This document shows, in pieces, positions 22,228 through 32,511 of a DNA stretch of 64,000 nt. The notes beneath the pieces were generated by a model. The model ran no database searches. It was not told where the DNA came from and saw only the letters and a program-made list of their open reading frames with translations. Both the position numbers and the translations under genes were made by a program. Within the stretch, counting starts at the first letter, position 1; the number at the start of each line of letters is the position of its first letter. The stretch is from Scedosporium boydii (taxonomy: Eukaryota; Ascomycota; Sordariomycetes; Microascales; Microascaceae): the NCBI GenBank assembly GCA_002221725.1, contig NJFT01000044.1:124001-188000 (forward strand). The letters are read 5' to 3'.

Positions 22228-23641
22228 GGTGAAGTATCCTTGGGATGGCTTCGTGCTCCCTTTTTAAACGTATTTCAAGAATAGTAGTAATATTGGGAAA
22301 CTTACAGTTGGTGATATCGGTTTGTTCAGGACGGCATTATGAATCCGAGGTGGCGCGAATAGATGCTTTTATATCCATTTTAGATTTGTCACGGCGATAC
22401 TTGTCTTACATTTAGGGTTGAGAATGGAATAAAGGAAACAATTGAACATCTCAAAGCTCACAAATAGGGAATTGGGAGGATCTACGTGGTGCAAGACCTA
22501 CAACTCGGCAGCCCCGGACCAACAAGAGATAAGGACAACAAAGTTCTACTATCTTTCTTTCCCTACTTTTGATGCAACATGTAAGATTTCCAATTACCAC
22601 GTTTCAATCATCTGCTGGATTTGTAACTGAAGTCAGCTGACGGCATATGTAAGTAAGGATGAGCACACGCTGACGCATCTCGGTTGCGATATACTTCTTC
22701 TGTATGATTCAGAGTGGGGGGCTTGCCAATGATACCGATTCTCAGCCAAAGCCTTGCAATTTACTATACATACATTATTACTTTCCTTCCTCTATACATC
22801 CATTCTTCGTCTGACGCATTTCAAAGTGACGGAGTCAAAATCCATTGTCCTCGATGGCGTTATTTTTGGCGCCGCACGCTTGGCGACGAAGATGGGGGTG
22901 TCATTGTTTCCACCCTCGGGACTACTGAACCTGCCATGATCGTAGCTGAGGCCTATGGGTGTCTAACCGTTGCGGAAAGGCTGGATGGCTGGCTAGGCCA
23001 GGGCTAGGAGAGTTTGGCGTCCGCAGGGCAGATTAGAGTCCAAGGACAACTCTATCAGCCCAACTCCGAGGAACCTCTGGAACTCCACCCCCAATATCAC
23101 GAACTCCCAAGTCCCCATCACATAATTATTAGTTTTACCAACAGTCGGGGCTGCGTAGACAGGTTGTGGGTAGATAGGAGAATTCATGACTCTCTGGCTA
23201 CCGAATTTGCGAACGTAATGTCAATGGCCTCGAGAAGAGACTAGAGTTAATACGGCCTGTCTCCTGCTTCGAATCCGTATTGTTTTGTCGTATTAGAGAA
23301 ATATATTGTCCGGAGGCATCCGTGATGTGATGGTCGTGATGGTCGGTCGTGATGGTCGTTGTGGTCCAAGGTCCGAGAGCTGGACTTTCAAAATACGCTT
23401 AAATTTATATTCCGTTTAACTTGCATAATGTAATATTCAATCCTGGCACACAACAATTGAGATTTGTTGAGCTGTGCTGACGGGCGTCGGTGTCCTCGCG
23501 GCTGAGGATCGTCCCAGGATTATTTTTTTTATTGCTCAAATCCTCATTAAGGGGGAAAACAGAACAAAATCCGGACGCGATGAGAGAAGATTGAAATCAC
23601 ATTCTTTATGCAACAGGATTTCGTGTGAAACAAGGCTCAGC
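22228..23641. other. Intergenic between divergent SDR and P450 genes
   Basis: A 1.4-kb divergent promoter region. Short ORFs at 22714-23244 look non-coding. It contains a small tandem repeat at 23322-23366, and AT-rich sequence at about 23400-23450. Confidence 0.5.
23322..23366. repeat. Short tandem repeat, unit close to GTGATGGTC
   Basis: Four to five imperfect copies of a 9-base unit, about 280 bases upstream of the P450 start codon. Confidence 0.7.
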
Positions 23642-25601
23642 ATGTTCCCTATTAGCATTAGAGAGGCCTTGTCGGCTGTGGATATTGTCTTGGCGACAGC
23701 GGCTGCTGGCGCAGTCTATGTGAGTGTTTTTTTCTGGCCATTGTGGCGGCATTCCATTGCTAATCACAGGCCATTTTATGGCATGTTGGTTCTCATAGCT
23801 CGCTTCTGTTTGGATTTATCGTTTGACGCTTCATCCCTACGCTAAATATCCCGGCCCATTCTTGGGAAAATTGACCTCGTTATACGGCGCCTACCATGCC
23901 TACTTCGGCAACATCCATCTCGACGTTGAGAGATGCCACCAAAAATATGGTAGGTTCCTCATCGGCATCAGCACTCTCTTTCTCCATTACCTACATTTAA
24001 CGTTATTTAGGAAAATTCGTTCGATATAGCCCCAATGGATTACTTGTCAACTCTCCCAATGGGTATCAGGGTAGGTCTCAGGTTCGGTCCCAGTTCCGTA
24101 GTCATGTTCCACGGACGCGCTCTGACTGACCGAACCCCAACCACAGACATCTACGGCCAGCTGAAGAAGGTCCGTAAGGCCAATTCTTACCAGGTTCATG
24201 GGGAGGGTAACTTGATCGGCATGCAAGATAAGAAGGCCCACTCCAAGAAGAAGAAGATCTTTCAGCAAGGCTTTTCCGACGTGGCCCTCCGAAAACACGA
24301 GAGCAAGGTTCTCGAAGAAATCAGTGCATTTTGCCAAAAGCTGCTAGAAAACGAGTCCACCGGCGTACAGCCAGATGGCTGGACCGAACCCAAGAATATG
24401 AGCCTGTGGTGTGAGTTGTTAACAATTTCTCCCCATGTTTCCATCGTTTTTGTCGGGGCTAATGGTAGAGGCGCCAGGCAACTACCTTACTACGGATGTC
24501 ATCTGCAAGGTTGTCTTCACCACCTCCTGGGACTTGGTTGGGTCCACCGCAAACCGAACCGTGACCAAGACGATGTCCACGGTCGTCCATCTTCTTGGCG
24601 TCATGCATCAAACGCCTCTCCTTCAGTTCCATTCTCTTGTTGCCCTTCTTCTCCCACATCTCGCCTGGTGCGTCGGTAGTCTGAAGAAGTACACAAGAAC
24701 CGTGATTAAGTCGAGCCTTAAGGTTAGAGAGGAGGATCCCTCGACTGATGATGTATTTAAGCTGTATGTCGACGCCAAGGACCCCGATACGGGTAACGTG
24801 GCTCTGGGCAAGTTCGATGTGATGATTAACTCGGCAAACCTTCTCATCGCTGGTAAGCCACCCCCTCTTCCCTTTTTTCTTTTTTCCCCTCCCGCTTTTA
24901 CTAACCTCCATTCGACAGGATCCGATACGACGGCCAGTTCCATGGCGGCCACTTTCTTCTACCTCTCCCGTAACCCCGACGCCTACGCCAAAGTAACCCG
25001 CGAAATCCGCTCCGCCTTCTCTTCGCCAGACGAGATCCGCCTCGGCCCCGAGCTCAACGGATGCGTTTACCTCCGCGCCGCCATAAACGAGGCTATGCGC
25101 ATGTGCCCCGTCGCACCGCAACCCCTCTGGCGACAGAGCGAGGAGCCCGCCGGCTGCGTTGTAGATGGCGAGTACATTCCTGCAGGCCTCAACGTCGGAG
25201 CAACCATCTTCTCACTGCACCACGACCCATCAATCTTTGATGATCCTTACACATACGATATCGAGCGATGGATCAACCACACCACCGACGGTGACGATGA
25301 GATCGAGAAGGAGAAAGAAGCAGCTCGCATCAAGATGCTTACAGCGAGTTTTGCGCCCTTCTCGGCCGGGCCGCGGCAGTGTATCGCCAAAAATTTTGCG
25401 TTGATGGAGTTGACACTGACGCTTGCGAACGTATTTTGGCGGATGGACTTCAAGAAGTCGGAGGGTGCTGTGGGTCAAGTTGGCGAGGGTGTGAAAGGGC
25501 GAGGATGGGGGAGGGAAAGGGAGGGAGAATTGCAGTTTAAGGGTTATTTTACAAGTCATTTGGAGGGTCCTTTTATTGATTTCAAGAAAAGGGAGGATTA
25601 A
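23642..25601 (+). CDS. Cytochrome P450 monooxygenase, six exons
   Basis: A membrane-anchored haem monooxygenase of the endoplasmic reticulum. Exons: 23642-23719, 23799-23949, 24011-24070, 24147-24410, 24478-24852, 24919-25601; sum 1611 nt, 536 aa. All five introns are GT-AG (61-79 nt). A hydrophobic N-terminal anchor (residues about 10-35) is followed by [14 protein letters not shown]. Conserved elements are helix I AGSDTT (about 309-314), ExxR in EAMRMCP (about 366-369) and the haem loop [12 protein letters not shown], with the cysteine ligand at about 464. The general layout resembles benzoate 4-hydroxylase or secondary-metabolism P450s, but the substrate is not readable. It is divergent from the SDR gene, which could point to a shared pathway; nothing else nearby supports a biosynthetic cluster. 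Confidence 0.92.
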
Positions 25602-26403
25602 GATGCTGCCTTGGCTCGTTGTACATGGGAAGCACAATCTTAGGCTGTTCGATTCGAGGTGTAAATGAAAGATATAGAAGATAGAACCGCCAAACGCTGC
25701 GTCGCCATAATATAAACCCTACTTGAAGTAGCGAGCCCTGAAGAGCCGCCAACATGTCAAATGAAGTTCTAGTTATATAGAGGATTGAAATCAGAATATC
25801 ATAACTTCTTCGCCTTATAAATGCCCGTTCGACTCCCGCACCTGTCCGCAGTTATTTTGTAAATATATTACTCAAGAGGCGTCACAATCTTGTATCCGTT
25901 TAGGCTTAGAATTGAAAAAAATATATGGCTCGATACTATTACCGCCATTGAATGTTGCTTTTGAGATGCTCCACTCCTTCAGCAATCTGGAGGCTCTCCA
26001 AGGGAGAAACGAGGATGCATCACAACGAACAGTCACGTGACCAGTGGCATGTTCACTGAGGCGCAGTGATCCTGCTGCTGCCTGAGCAACAAGACGTCGT
26101 CTTCTGCGCTTTTCTTTTCTCTTTGCTCTCTGTCCAGAAGTACTCCGTAGAAGGAGGACAATCGATGTCCGTTTGAACTACTTCGTATTCAGTCGTCTAT
26201 AAATACCCCCGGCCCCCTCCCTCATCCAGTCCACCCATTTCGTCAATTTCCTCATTGACCTCCTTGCTCCTCTCGATAACTTCCAATATCACAATCCCCA
26301 AATCCCTCCGTCAGCTCTTTCACATCGCTGGTGTATTTTCATCAGACTTGCCCTCTCCACCCTTGTCCACCCCCAAATCATCGGAGCCCAGCCAGCATCC
26401 GCA
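25602..26403. other. Intergenic, promoter of the rvt gene
   Basis: AT-rich downstream of the P450, then the promoter of the rvt-type gene, with a TATA element at 26198 and a CT-rich tract to the start codon. Confidence 0.5.
26198..26205 (+). promoter_or_regulatory. TATA box of the rvt-type gene
   Basis: TATAAATA, about 200 bases upstream of the ATG at 26404 and followed by a long CT-rich tract, a usual arrangement for an expressed fungal gene. Confidence 0.55.
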
Positions 26404-29394
26404 ATGTCCAATTCAAGCAGTGTCTTCTCCCAAACCCTCCAGGAAATCACAACCACAAAGCTCGATGAGCTGTCCAAGAGATATGCAAGCTTTGAAAAAT
26501 CCAAGTCGGATCTTCTAGATGGTCTCAGAGCCACAGCTGATCCCATTGACCGGCTCAATCTTCTGAGCAAAGGCGTCAAGGACTGTCTCTCCGTCAATCT
26601 GGACAGGGTTGGTGCCGTTGACTATACTAGACATCCTGGTCTGGAGAAGAAGCTTAAGAATCTTGAACGATTCTCTGCCCAAGCCCGCTATGACCCATCC
26701 GTCTCGGCGGAGATGTTGCAAACGTGGGAGGCATCTCTCATTGAACATCTGGACATGCAGTCCCTTAAATTCCAATACGCCTCCCTTTACGGCCAGCTCG
26801 TGAGTGAATGGCTTTCCAAGGACCAAAGACCTGTGCCTGGTGGGACGCCACAGGCCGGGTCCTCTGCAGATGAAGCCGCGGCAAATGAAACAAAGCTCGC
26901 GATGAGGAAAATTTGGGAAAACACCGTCTTCAGCGATTCCGGTGTCGAAGCAGCCCAGGTCTCTGCATACCTCAGGGACCTATTTAACGCAGATGACCCT
27001 GGGAAAGAAAAAGTCAACGACGCTCTCAGGGTGCTCCGTAGCTCAGTCACGAGCTTTGAAGTGAGCATGTCCAGCCCCGTTTTATTCACGAAGGAGAACC
27101 TCGACTGGGCAATCGACGGGTTGTTGTCTTCTGGACTCCTCTCGGACGACCAGCGAGCTGTCCTTAAGGACTTCAAAGGCAACCAGGTGATCCTAGCCGA
27201 AATTGCCGACGTGCTCAACATGCGTGTGTCAGCTCTGGACTCGTGGTCCTGGGGTGATATGGTCGGCGTCGAGCAGGAGAGAAAAATCAGCGGCGTATAC
27301 AATATTCACATGCATGAAGATATACTGCAAGCCATCTTCCTTCAACTCATCGGCGTAAAGTGGTCGGTCTTCTTTAAACAAGCCTTTCGTGCTTTTCGCA
27401 TGTCCGCCAGTGCTTGGAAATTGATGGGGCAGGACGTCCCCCCGGAGAAGAAGCGTGAACTCAAGTATTATCTTGGCGACCGAATCAGTGCCTCGGATTC
27501 GCTACGAAATAAGCGACAACGTATCTATGGGAAGGGGTATTTCGTGTCCAACCTCCTTGGCCACGAGCGGCAACAGAGAGGCGGTGCCGAGGGGGAGGAA
27601 GAAGTTGATTACGGCCACCACGTCCCTGAGCAAGTTCAGGCGAGGTTCATGCAGCTGCAGGGCGCCCCGAAGCGAGCAATGATGGCGCGGCAAGAGCCCG
27701 CGATGGTCCAACAACAGCAAAACATGCAAATGCAGGCACAGGCACGTTCCGCGATGGCTGTAAATATGCAGCCGTACCAATACCCACGCACAGCTGCACC
27801 AAGTTATCCTCCTGTCCCCAGCCGCGATGACTGGACGGTGGACTCACTCCCGCCCGACGATTCCGATGACCACAAGCCAGTGAAGAAACCCTTCGCACTT
27901 AAGCAAGAAGTTCTTCACCTGCTGTCCACAGAAATCGCCCTGAATACAAAGTTCCATGGAGAGTTGACAGCCTTCCACTGCGTGTTCGACCGTTGGAACT
28001 CGCTCCTCCCCCACGAGACTATCTTGTCAGTTCTTGAGTTTTGGGGTGTCTCGGCGAAGTGGCTCTCATTTTTCTCAAAATTTTTGAAAGCACCGCTGAA
28101 ATGGATGGATGCTGAACCTGGAACACCTACCAGGGATCGACAACGCGGTGCTCCTGCATCACACTCTCTGTCCGACATGTTCAGCGAGGCTGTGCTTTTC
28201 GGTCTTGATTTCGCTGTGAACCAATCGACCTCAGGAAGTGCCTTGTGGAGAGTCCATGACGACATGTGGTTCTGGTCTTACGATCATGGCACTGCCGTCC
28301 AGGCTTGGAAGACGCTTAAGGAATTCACGACCGTGACCGGAGTCACAATTGATGCCGGGAAAACCGGAGCCGTTCGCATTTCGAACAACCCAGATGTCAC
28401 GCTTTCAATAGATGAGTCGCTCCCCACTGGCAGCATTCGCTGGGGTTTCCTGGTCCTCTCTCCCCAGACCGGTCGCTTCGAGATTGACCAAGACTTGGTC
28501 GACACACATATCGAAGAGCTCAGGAAACAACTGGATAAGAAAAAGAGTGTCTTCTCGTTCATCCAGACCTGGAATAGCTATGCGGCGACGTTTTTCTCGT
28601 CAAACTTTGGAATTCCCGCCAATTGTTTCGGTCGCAACCACGTTGACGAGATGCTCGAGACCCATAAACGCATCCAAAAGCAAATATTTTCCACGCTGAC
28701 TCCAGAGGGCAGTAGCGAAGCTTCTGCCAGCGTGGCGGACTACCTGAAAAAGATACTCCATGAACGCTTCGGGGCCAAAAACGTACCGGACGGATTCCTC
28801 TACTTCCCGTCCGAGCTCGGCGGCCTGGACCTCAAGTCCCCCTTCATCACACTTTTACAAATTCGCAACGGCGTCCTCGAGTCAACAAAGGAGACTTTCG
28901 CTGCTATTGAAAAATCCGAACGTGACGCCTACAACCATGCCTGGCAAGCCTTCGTCGCATCGAGTCAACGCATGTCAACAACTCACACCGGAATGATTCT
29001 ATCCCCGGGTCTGGGCGGCGACAAATTCCTTACTTTCGACGAATATGTCCGGTACAGAGAGGAGTTTAACTTCCACCACGGGCACCAGGTTAAGGATGCT
29101 TTCGAGACATTGATGAGGAAGCCCACGGAGCAGAGCATCGACCTCGAGCAGTCCCCAGAGATTAGTGCAATTGTGAATCAGATGGCGACAAACCGGTTGA
29201 GGGAAGTACCGATGGATCCGGCGAAGGTCATGGCATCATTCAACCCAGAGATGCCGTACTGGAGATGGGTGATGATGATGTACGGCCAGGAGATCTTCGC
29301 TCGCTTCGGCGGGCTGAATATTGTTGAGCCTGGACTGTTGCCAATGGGGATGGTTAGTATCTTTAAGGAGTCGAGAGTGAAGTGGAGTGCTTGA
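26404..29394 (+). CDS. rvt: rvt-type cellular reverse transcriptase-related protein
   Basis: An intact single-exon ORF of 996 aa. I assign it to rvt, the single-copy, host-domesticated reverse transcriptase-related genes known from ascomycetes such as Neurospora, which are not part of a mobile element. Visible fingers/palm motifs, in order: motif A around Asp529 (FHCVFDRW); motif B region RGAPASHSLSDMFSEAVLF (about 580-598); motif C LWRVHDDMWFW with the xDD pair at 619-620; motif D TGVTIDAGKTGAV. The N-terminal 450 residues are helical with possible coiled coil, and residues about 410-450 are Gln/Met/Ala-rich. No integrase, RNase H, endonuclease, gag-like frame or terminal repeat flanks the ORF. 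Known rvt proteins form multimers and add NTPs or dNTPs in vitro; the physiological role is unknown. Confidence 0.88.
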   Translation: MSNSSSVFSQTLQEITTTKLDELSKRYASFEKSKSDLLDGLRATADPIDRLNLLSKGVKDCLSVNLDRVGAVDYTRHPGLEKKLKNLERFSAQARYDPSVSAEMLQTWEASLIEHLDMQSLKFQYASLYGQLVSEWLSKDQRPVPGGTPQAGSSADEAAANETKLAMRKIWENTVFSDSGVEAAQVSAYLRDLFNADDPGKEKVNDALRVLRSSVTSFEVSMSSPVLFTKENLDWAIDGLLSSGLLSDDQRAVLKDFKGNQVILAEIADVLNMRVSALDSWSWGDMVGVEQERKISGVYNIHMHEDILQAIFLQLIGVKWSVFFKQAFRAFRMSASAWKLMGQDVPPEKKRELKYYLGDRISASDSLRNKRQRIYGKGYFVSNLLGHERQQRGGAEGEEEVDYGHHVPEQVQARFMQLQGAPKRAMMARQEPAMVQQQQNMQMQAQARSAMAVNMQPYQYPRTAAPSYPPVPSRDDWTVDSLPPDDSDDHKPVKKPFALKQEVLHLLSTEIALNTKFHGELTAFHCVFDRWNSLLPHETILSVLEFWGVSAKWLSFFSKFLKAPLKWMDAEPGTPTRDRQRGAPASHSLSDMFSEAVLFGLDFAVNQSTSGSALWRVHDDMWFWSYDHGTAVQAWKTLKEFTTVTGVTIDAGKTGAVRISNNPDVTLSIDESLPTGSIRWGFLVLSPQTGRFEIDQDLVDTHIEELRKQLDKKKSVFSFIQTWNSYAATFFSSNFGIPANCFGRNHVDEMLETHKRIQKQIFSTLTPEGSSEASASVADYLKKILHERFGAKNVPDGFLYFPSELGGLDLKSPFITLLQIRNGVLESTKETFAAIEKSERDAYNHAWQAFVASSQRMSTTHTGMILSPGLGGDKFLTFDEYVRYREEFNFHHGHQVKDAFETLMRKPTEQSIDLEQSPEISAIVNQMATNRLREVPMDPAKVMASFNPEMPYWRWVMMMYGQEIFARFGGLNIVEPGLLPMGMVSIFKESRVKWSA

Positions 29395-29634
29395 TTGGGC
29401 TATTGGGATGCTTGATGATATTTGTTTGTTCTTCTTCGCAGTAGTTTTTGCCCGGGTTACTTTCACCTCTATTTCAATCAAGACTGGCCTGGCTCTGGCA
29501 GGACCCTCGCCAACGCCACGTCATACTCAGTTAGGAAATGCGTATATTAGTCTCTCAAAATTTTGCCGCCGTAAACGGGCAAATGAGGCTTTCGTGAAGG
29601 ACAGGATCCGAGATAGCGCTCGCGCCCGCATGCC

Positions 29635-30813
29635 CTACATGCTTGTATCTCCACTCTCAAGTCTGATCCTTCGCGCCGTCTTCGGGTACCCCCGCTCAAT
29701 CCTCCATTGTTCGGCCTCTTCCTTGATACCGTTAAAGAAGTGCTCTCTCCATCCACCTTCGACGTCGTCCAAGTGCCCTGCCGTACCAAGACTCCAGTGA
29801 AGTAGGCCCTCAGCTCTCGAACCGCTCGGGTGATCAAGAAGCCCGATAGCGATGTCAACAATGGTAGGTCGCTCATGGACGGCATAAAAGACCGTAGCAG
29901 CGCACCTAGAGCAAAAGTACCGTTCCACATCTGGAGAGCTCTGGTAGAACTCGAGGGTTCCTAGTCGTGGATCGCGGGTCTCAGAGGCTACGGCCGCTTT
30001 CAGGTCAAAAGTCGTTTGCGGGAGGCTTTCGAAAGACTCAGAGGTTATGGAGGCCTGCTCGGCAGCCGGGAAGCCAATATGGGTGAGGGACGCAAAAGTC
30101 CAGAGTGTCACGTCCGCCCCGATAGAGATGCGGCATGAATCGCAGGCGTCAAAACTTGCCAGGTATTTGTAAGACTTGGGGTCGACGTAGAAAGGAACCT
30201 TCTGTGGTGGAGGGCCCGCCAAGTCGGCCGCACTCTTTAAAAGAAGGTTGACACCCCGACAATGACAGTAGAATGGTGTGAATTCTGGTCCTGCCGTGGC
30301 TGTGGCATCCGGAAGCTCGAAATCGGATGGCCAATCCGTCGGCAGCTCGTTGCCGGGAGCATCCCGGTGCGTGAACCGTTTGACGGCATTGCCTTCGGGG
30401 TGGCTTTTGCGAAGCCACATTGACGCCCCACCATCTCGAGTATCCGCTACAAAAATATGCTTCTTATAGCGAAGAAGGTTCGGCTCGTTCTGGAGCACGC
30501 CGGTGATGACACCGGGCGCAGATCCTGGCTTTGTTCCCCGATAAAACATGCGAGTGCCGCAGGACTTGCAGAAGAATTCGTCGATATTCGGAGAAAACGA
30601 ATACTTTTCCAGAGCGGAAAGGTCTTCTTTCTTGTTTGGCCAGGCGGTGTCGGGCAGGTACATGGCTCCTGTTGCGTGCCTGCACGAGTCGCAGTGACAG
30701 CAGGTCACATTGAGAGGAAGAGAGGATGCTGGCACCGAAGCGGTGTACTTGTGGGCTTTGCAGAGGCATTGCGCCACTAACTTAACAGTGTCGCCAGGCA
30801 TGTTTGGTTGCAA
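29635..30813 (-). CDS. Protein with two tandem GFA (glutathione-dependent formaldehyde-activating) domains
   Basis: 392 aa with two copies of the zinc-binding GFA/CENP-V fold. Domain 1 (residues about 8-120): CLC, then CCHCDSCRHATGAMYL and FFCKSCGTRMFY. Domain 2 (about 185-340): FYCHCRG, FDACDSCRIS and YFCSRCAATVFYA. Each has the spaced cysteines that bind the structural and catalytic zincs. GFA enzymes were described as forming S-hydroxymethylglutathione, but many fungal members have no tested activity. ATG at 30813 is used; the Met four codons later is an alternative start. Single exon, no signal peptide. It is convergent with the rvt gene, whose stop is 240 bases away. Confidence 0.85.
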   Translation of the reverse strand: MQPNMPGDTVKLVAQCLCKAHKYTASVPASSLPLNVTCCHCDSCRHATGAMYLPDTAWPNKKEDLSALEKYSFSPNIDEFFCKSCGTRMFYRGTKPGSAPGVITGVLQNEPNLLRYKKHIFVADTRDGGASMWLRKSHPEGNAVKRFTHRDAPGNELPTDWPSDFELPDATATAGPEFTPFYCHCRGVNLLLKSAADLAGPPPQKVPFYVDPKSYKYLASFDACDSCRISIGADVTLWTFASLTHIGFPAAEQASITSESFESLPQTTFDLKAAVASETRDPRLGTLEFYQSSPDVERYFCSRCAATVFYAVHERPTIVDIAIGLLDHPSGSRAEGLLHWSLGTAGHLDDVEGGWREHFFNGIKEEAEQWRIERGYPKTARRIRLESGDTSM

Positions 30814-31641
30814 TATCAGTTATTCGGTGTTGTTGCTGCTTGTGGCCGGAAGTAGGATGTCGAGTCAGGGCTGGCGAAACAGCGTTTGAGTTTCAATGAG
30901 GGGATCACGTTCTGCCTATACCACCACCACTTGCCCTTTCGCTATGATCAAGCCGAAGATTCTGAAGATATGCGGGGTCCCATAGCACGAGAGGAGAATT
31001 ACTAGAGGCCTTCCGTTTCAAGGTTAGGCTGCTCCCGCCATACGTAAGAGTAAGACGGAGCTACTTGCCCGCGTTTCTCCGCATCACGGCAGCTGTGAGT
31101 TGGCTACTGCCATTTGTTACCACCCTGCGCTAGCTTTTAAAGTTCCTCCTGCACACCGCATTGTGCATTGCATTATGCTGCTCGACAACTCACCAATCTG
31201 ATGCCCGATGCTACCCACGTCCATCAAACGAAGGGCGCGAAATCCCCCTCTGCTGGACAAGGTTCTCGCGATTCGCTTTTTGGCCTCATTGGAGGCGTTT
31301 CTGTTCCCCGCAGGTGTTCGATGTTTTGACAAGACCTAGAACTGGAGATGGGCTTGATAACAAGAACGGCCAAAATATAGATCAAGATATAAGTTACTAG
31401 TTCAGAGTCGGGAAATGATTGTGAAAATAGCCCCGGGGCTTCTGTTTCCATATCTCAGTTCTTCTTCTCGCGTGTCACATGTCTGTACGGCACAAATTGC
31501 TTGTCCATCATTCTCTAAAATTCCTATGTACTCAAAACACAAAGACGAAGGTCAAACGAAGGTTGCCATATGTACTAGATCGAAGTGTTCAGATCCGCCA
31601 TCTTATTCTTCCCCCGCCAGACTCCATGCTTACACTCCCGC
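30814..31641. other. Intergenic
   Basis: Promoter of the GFA gene on the left and the 3' flank of the beta-propeller gene on the right. No coding signal. Confidence 0.5.
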
Positions 31642-32511
31642 TTAAGCAGCAATGTTTACTGCGAAAACACCCTGCGCACCCGAGACGTACAACGTATTCG
31701 CATCACTCTCTCCACGACCAAATGCGCAAGCAGTGGATCCCCGAACCTGTCCGACAACCTTGGGGGTGGGAGCAGCGGGATCAACCTCGATGACAGTGTT
31801 GGGGCTATTCGTTGCGACGTAAATCTTGCCATTGGGCCCGACGCAGAGATCGTCACCCATCAAGTTCGTCCAAAGGGTAGTGACAGCACCCTTGGCCTTG
31901 CCGTTCTCGTCGACCTCGACCTTGTGGAAGCTGTTCTTGAAAATGTTGGTATACCAGACAGTGCCGTTGACGTGGAGAACCCCATCAATGCCGAAGGGGA
32001 TGCCGCCCGAGGGAGCCATGGTCGGGTCTTCGAGGACGACGGAGTACTCGCCGGTGGAAATGCTGAATCGGTAGACGTTGCCCTTTCCGGCATCGGCCAC
32101 AAGTACGCTGTCGTCGTCGAAAGAAGATAGACCGTTGAGGTTGCTGGCCTCCGAGATGGCCTTGACGAGGGTTACCGCGGGCGCAGCTCCGGTGAAATCA
32201 ACCTTGTAAATGCTCTTGTCACCGATCACGGCAAAGACGTCGGGAGTAACTTCCCGGACGCCACTCAGTCCTCTGGCGCCGGTAACGGCGACGGCGGTGC
32301 TGGATGTCTTCGCAACGGGGTCGACCGCGTAAAGGTTGGCACTGTTCATGTTCGTCACGAGGATCTGGCCGTTGGGTCGCACGGCAATGTTCTCGAGAGA
32401 AGCGATGTTCACGACCTGGGAGGCGGCAGCTCCCTGGCGGGCTGCGATTGATGCGGCGGAGGTCGTGAGGACGAAGGGCAGAGCGCCCAAGAGGGTCCGG
32501 ATGCTCACCAT
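31642..32511 (-). CDS. Secreted SMP-30/gluconolactonase-like beta-propeller protein
   Basis: 289 aa, single exon. The N-terminus is a signal peptide (MVSIRTLLGALPFVLTTSAAS) followed by a possible dibasic-type processing point (AARQ). The rest consists of repeated blade motifs such as NIAVRPNGQILVTN, GLSSFDDDSVLVADAGKGNVYRF, WYTNIFKN and LCVGPNGKIYVATNS, the pattern of a six-bladed propeller of the SMP-30/strictosidine-synthase-like group. Members hydrolyse lactones or act in secondary metabolism; the catalytic metal ligands cannot be assigned with certainty by eye. Expected outside the cell or in the secretory pathway. Confidence 0.8.
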   Translation of the reverse strand: MVSIRTLLGALPFVLTTSAASIAARQGAAASQVVNIASLENIAVRPNGQILVTNMNSANLYAVDPVAKTSSTAVAVTGARGLSGVREVTPDVFAVIGDKSIYKVDFTGAAPAVTLVKAISEASNLNGLSSFDDDSVLVADAGKGNVYRFSISTGEYSVVLEDPTMAPSGGIPFGIDGVLHVNGTVWYTNIFKNSFHKVEVDENGKAKGAVTTLWTNLMGDDLCVGPNGKIYVATNSPNTVIEVDPAAPTPKVVGQVRGSTACAFGRGESDANTLYVSGAQGVFAVNIAA

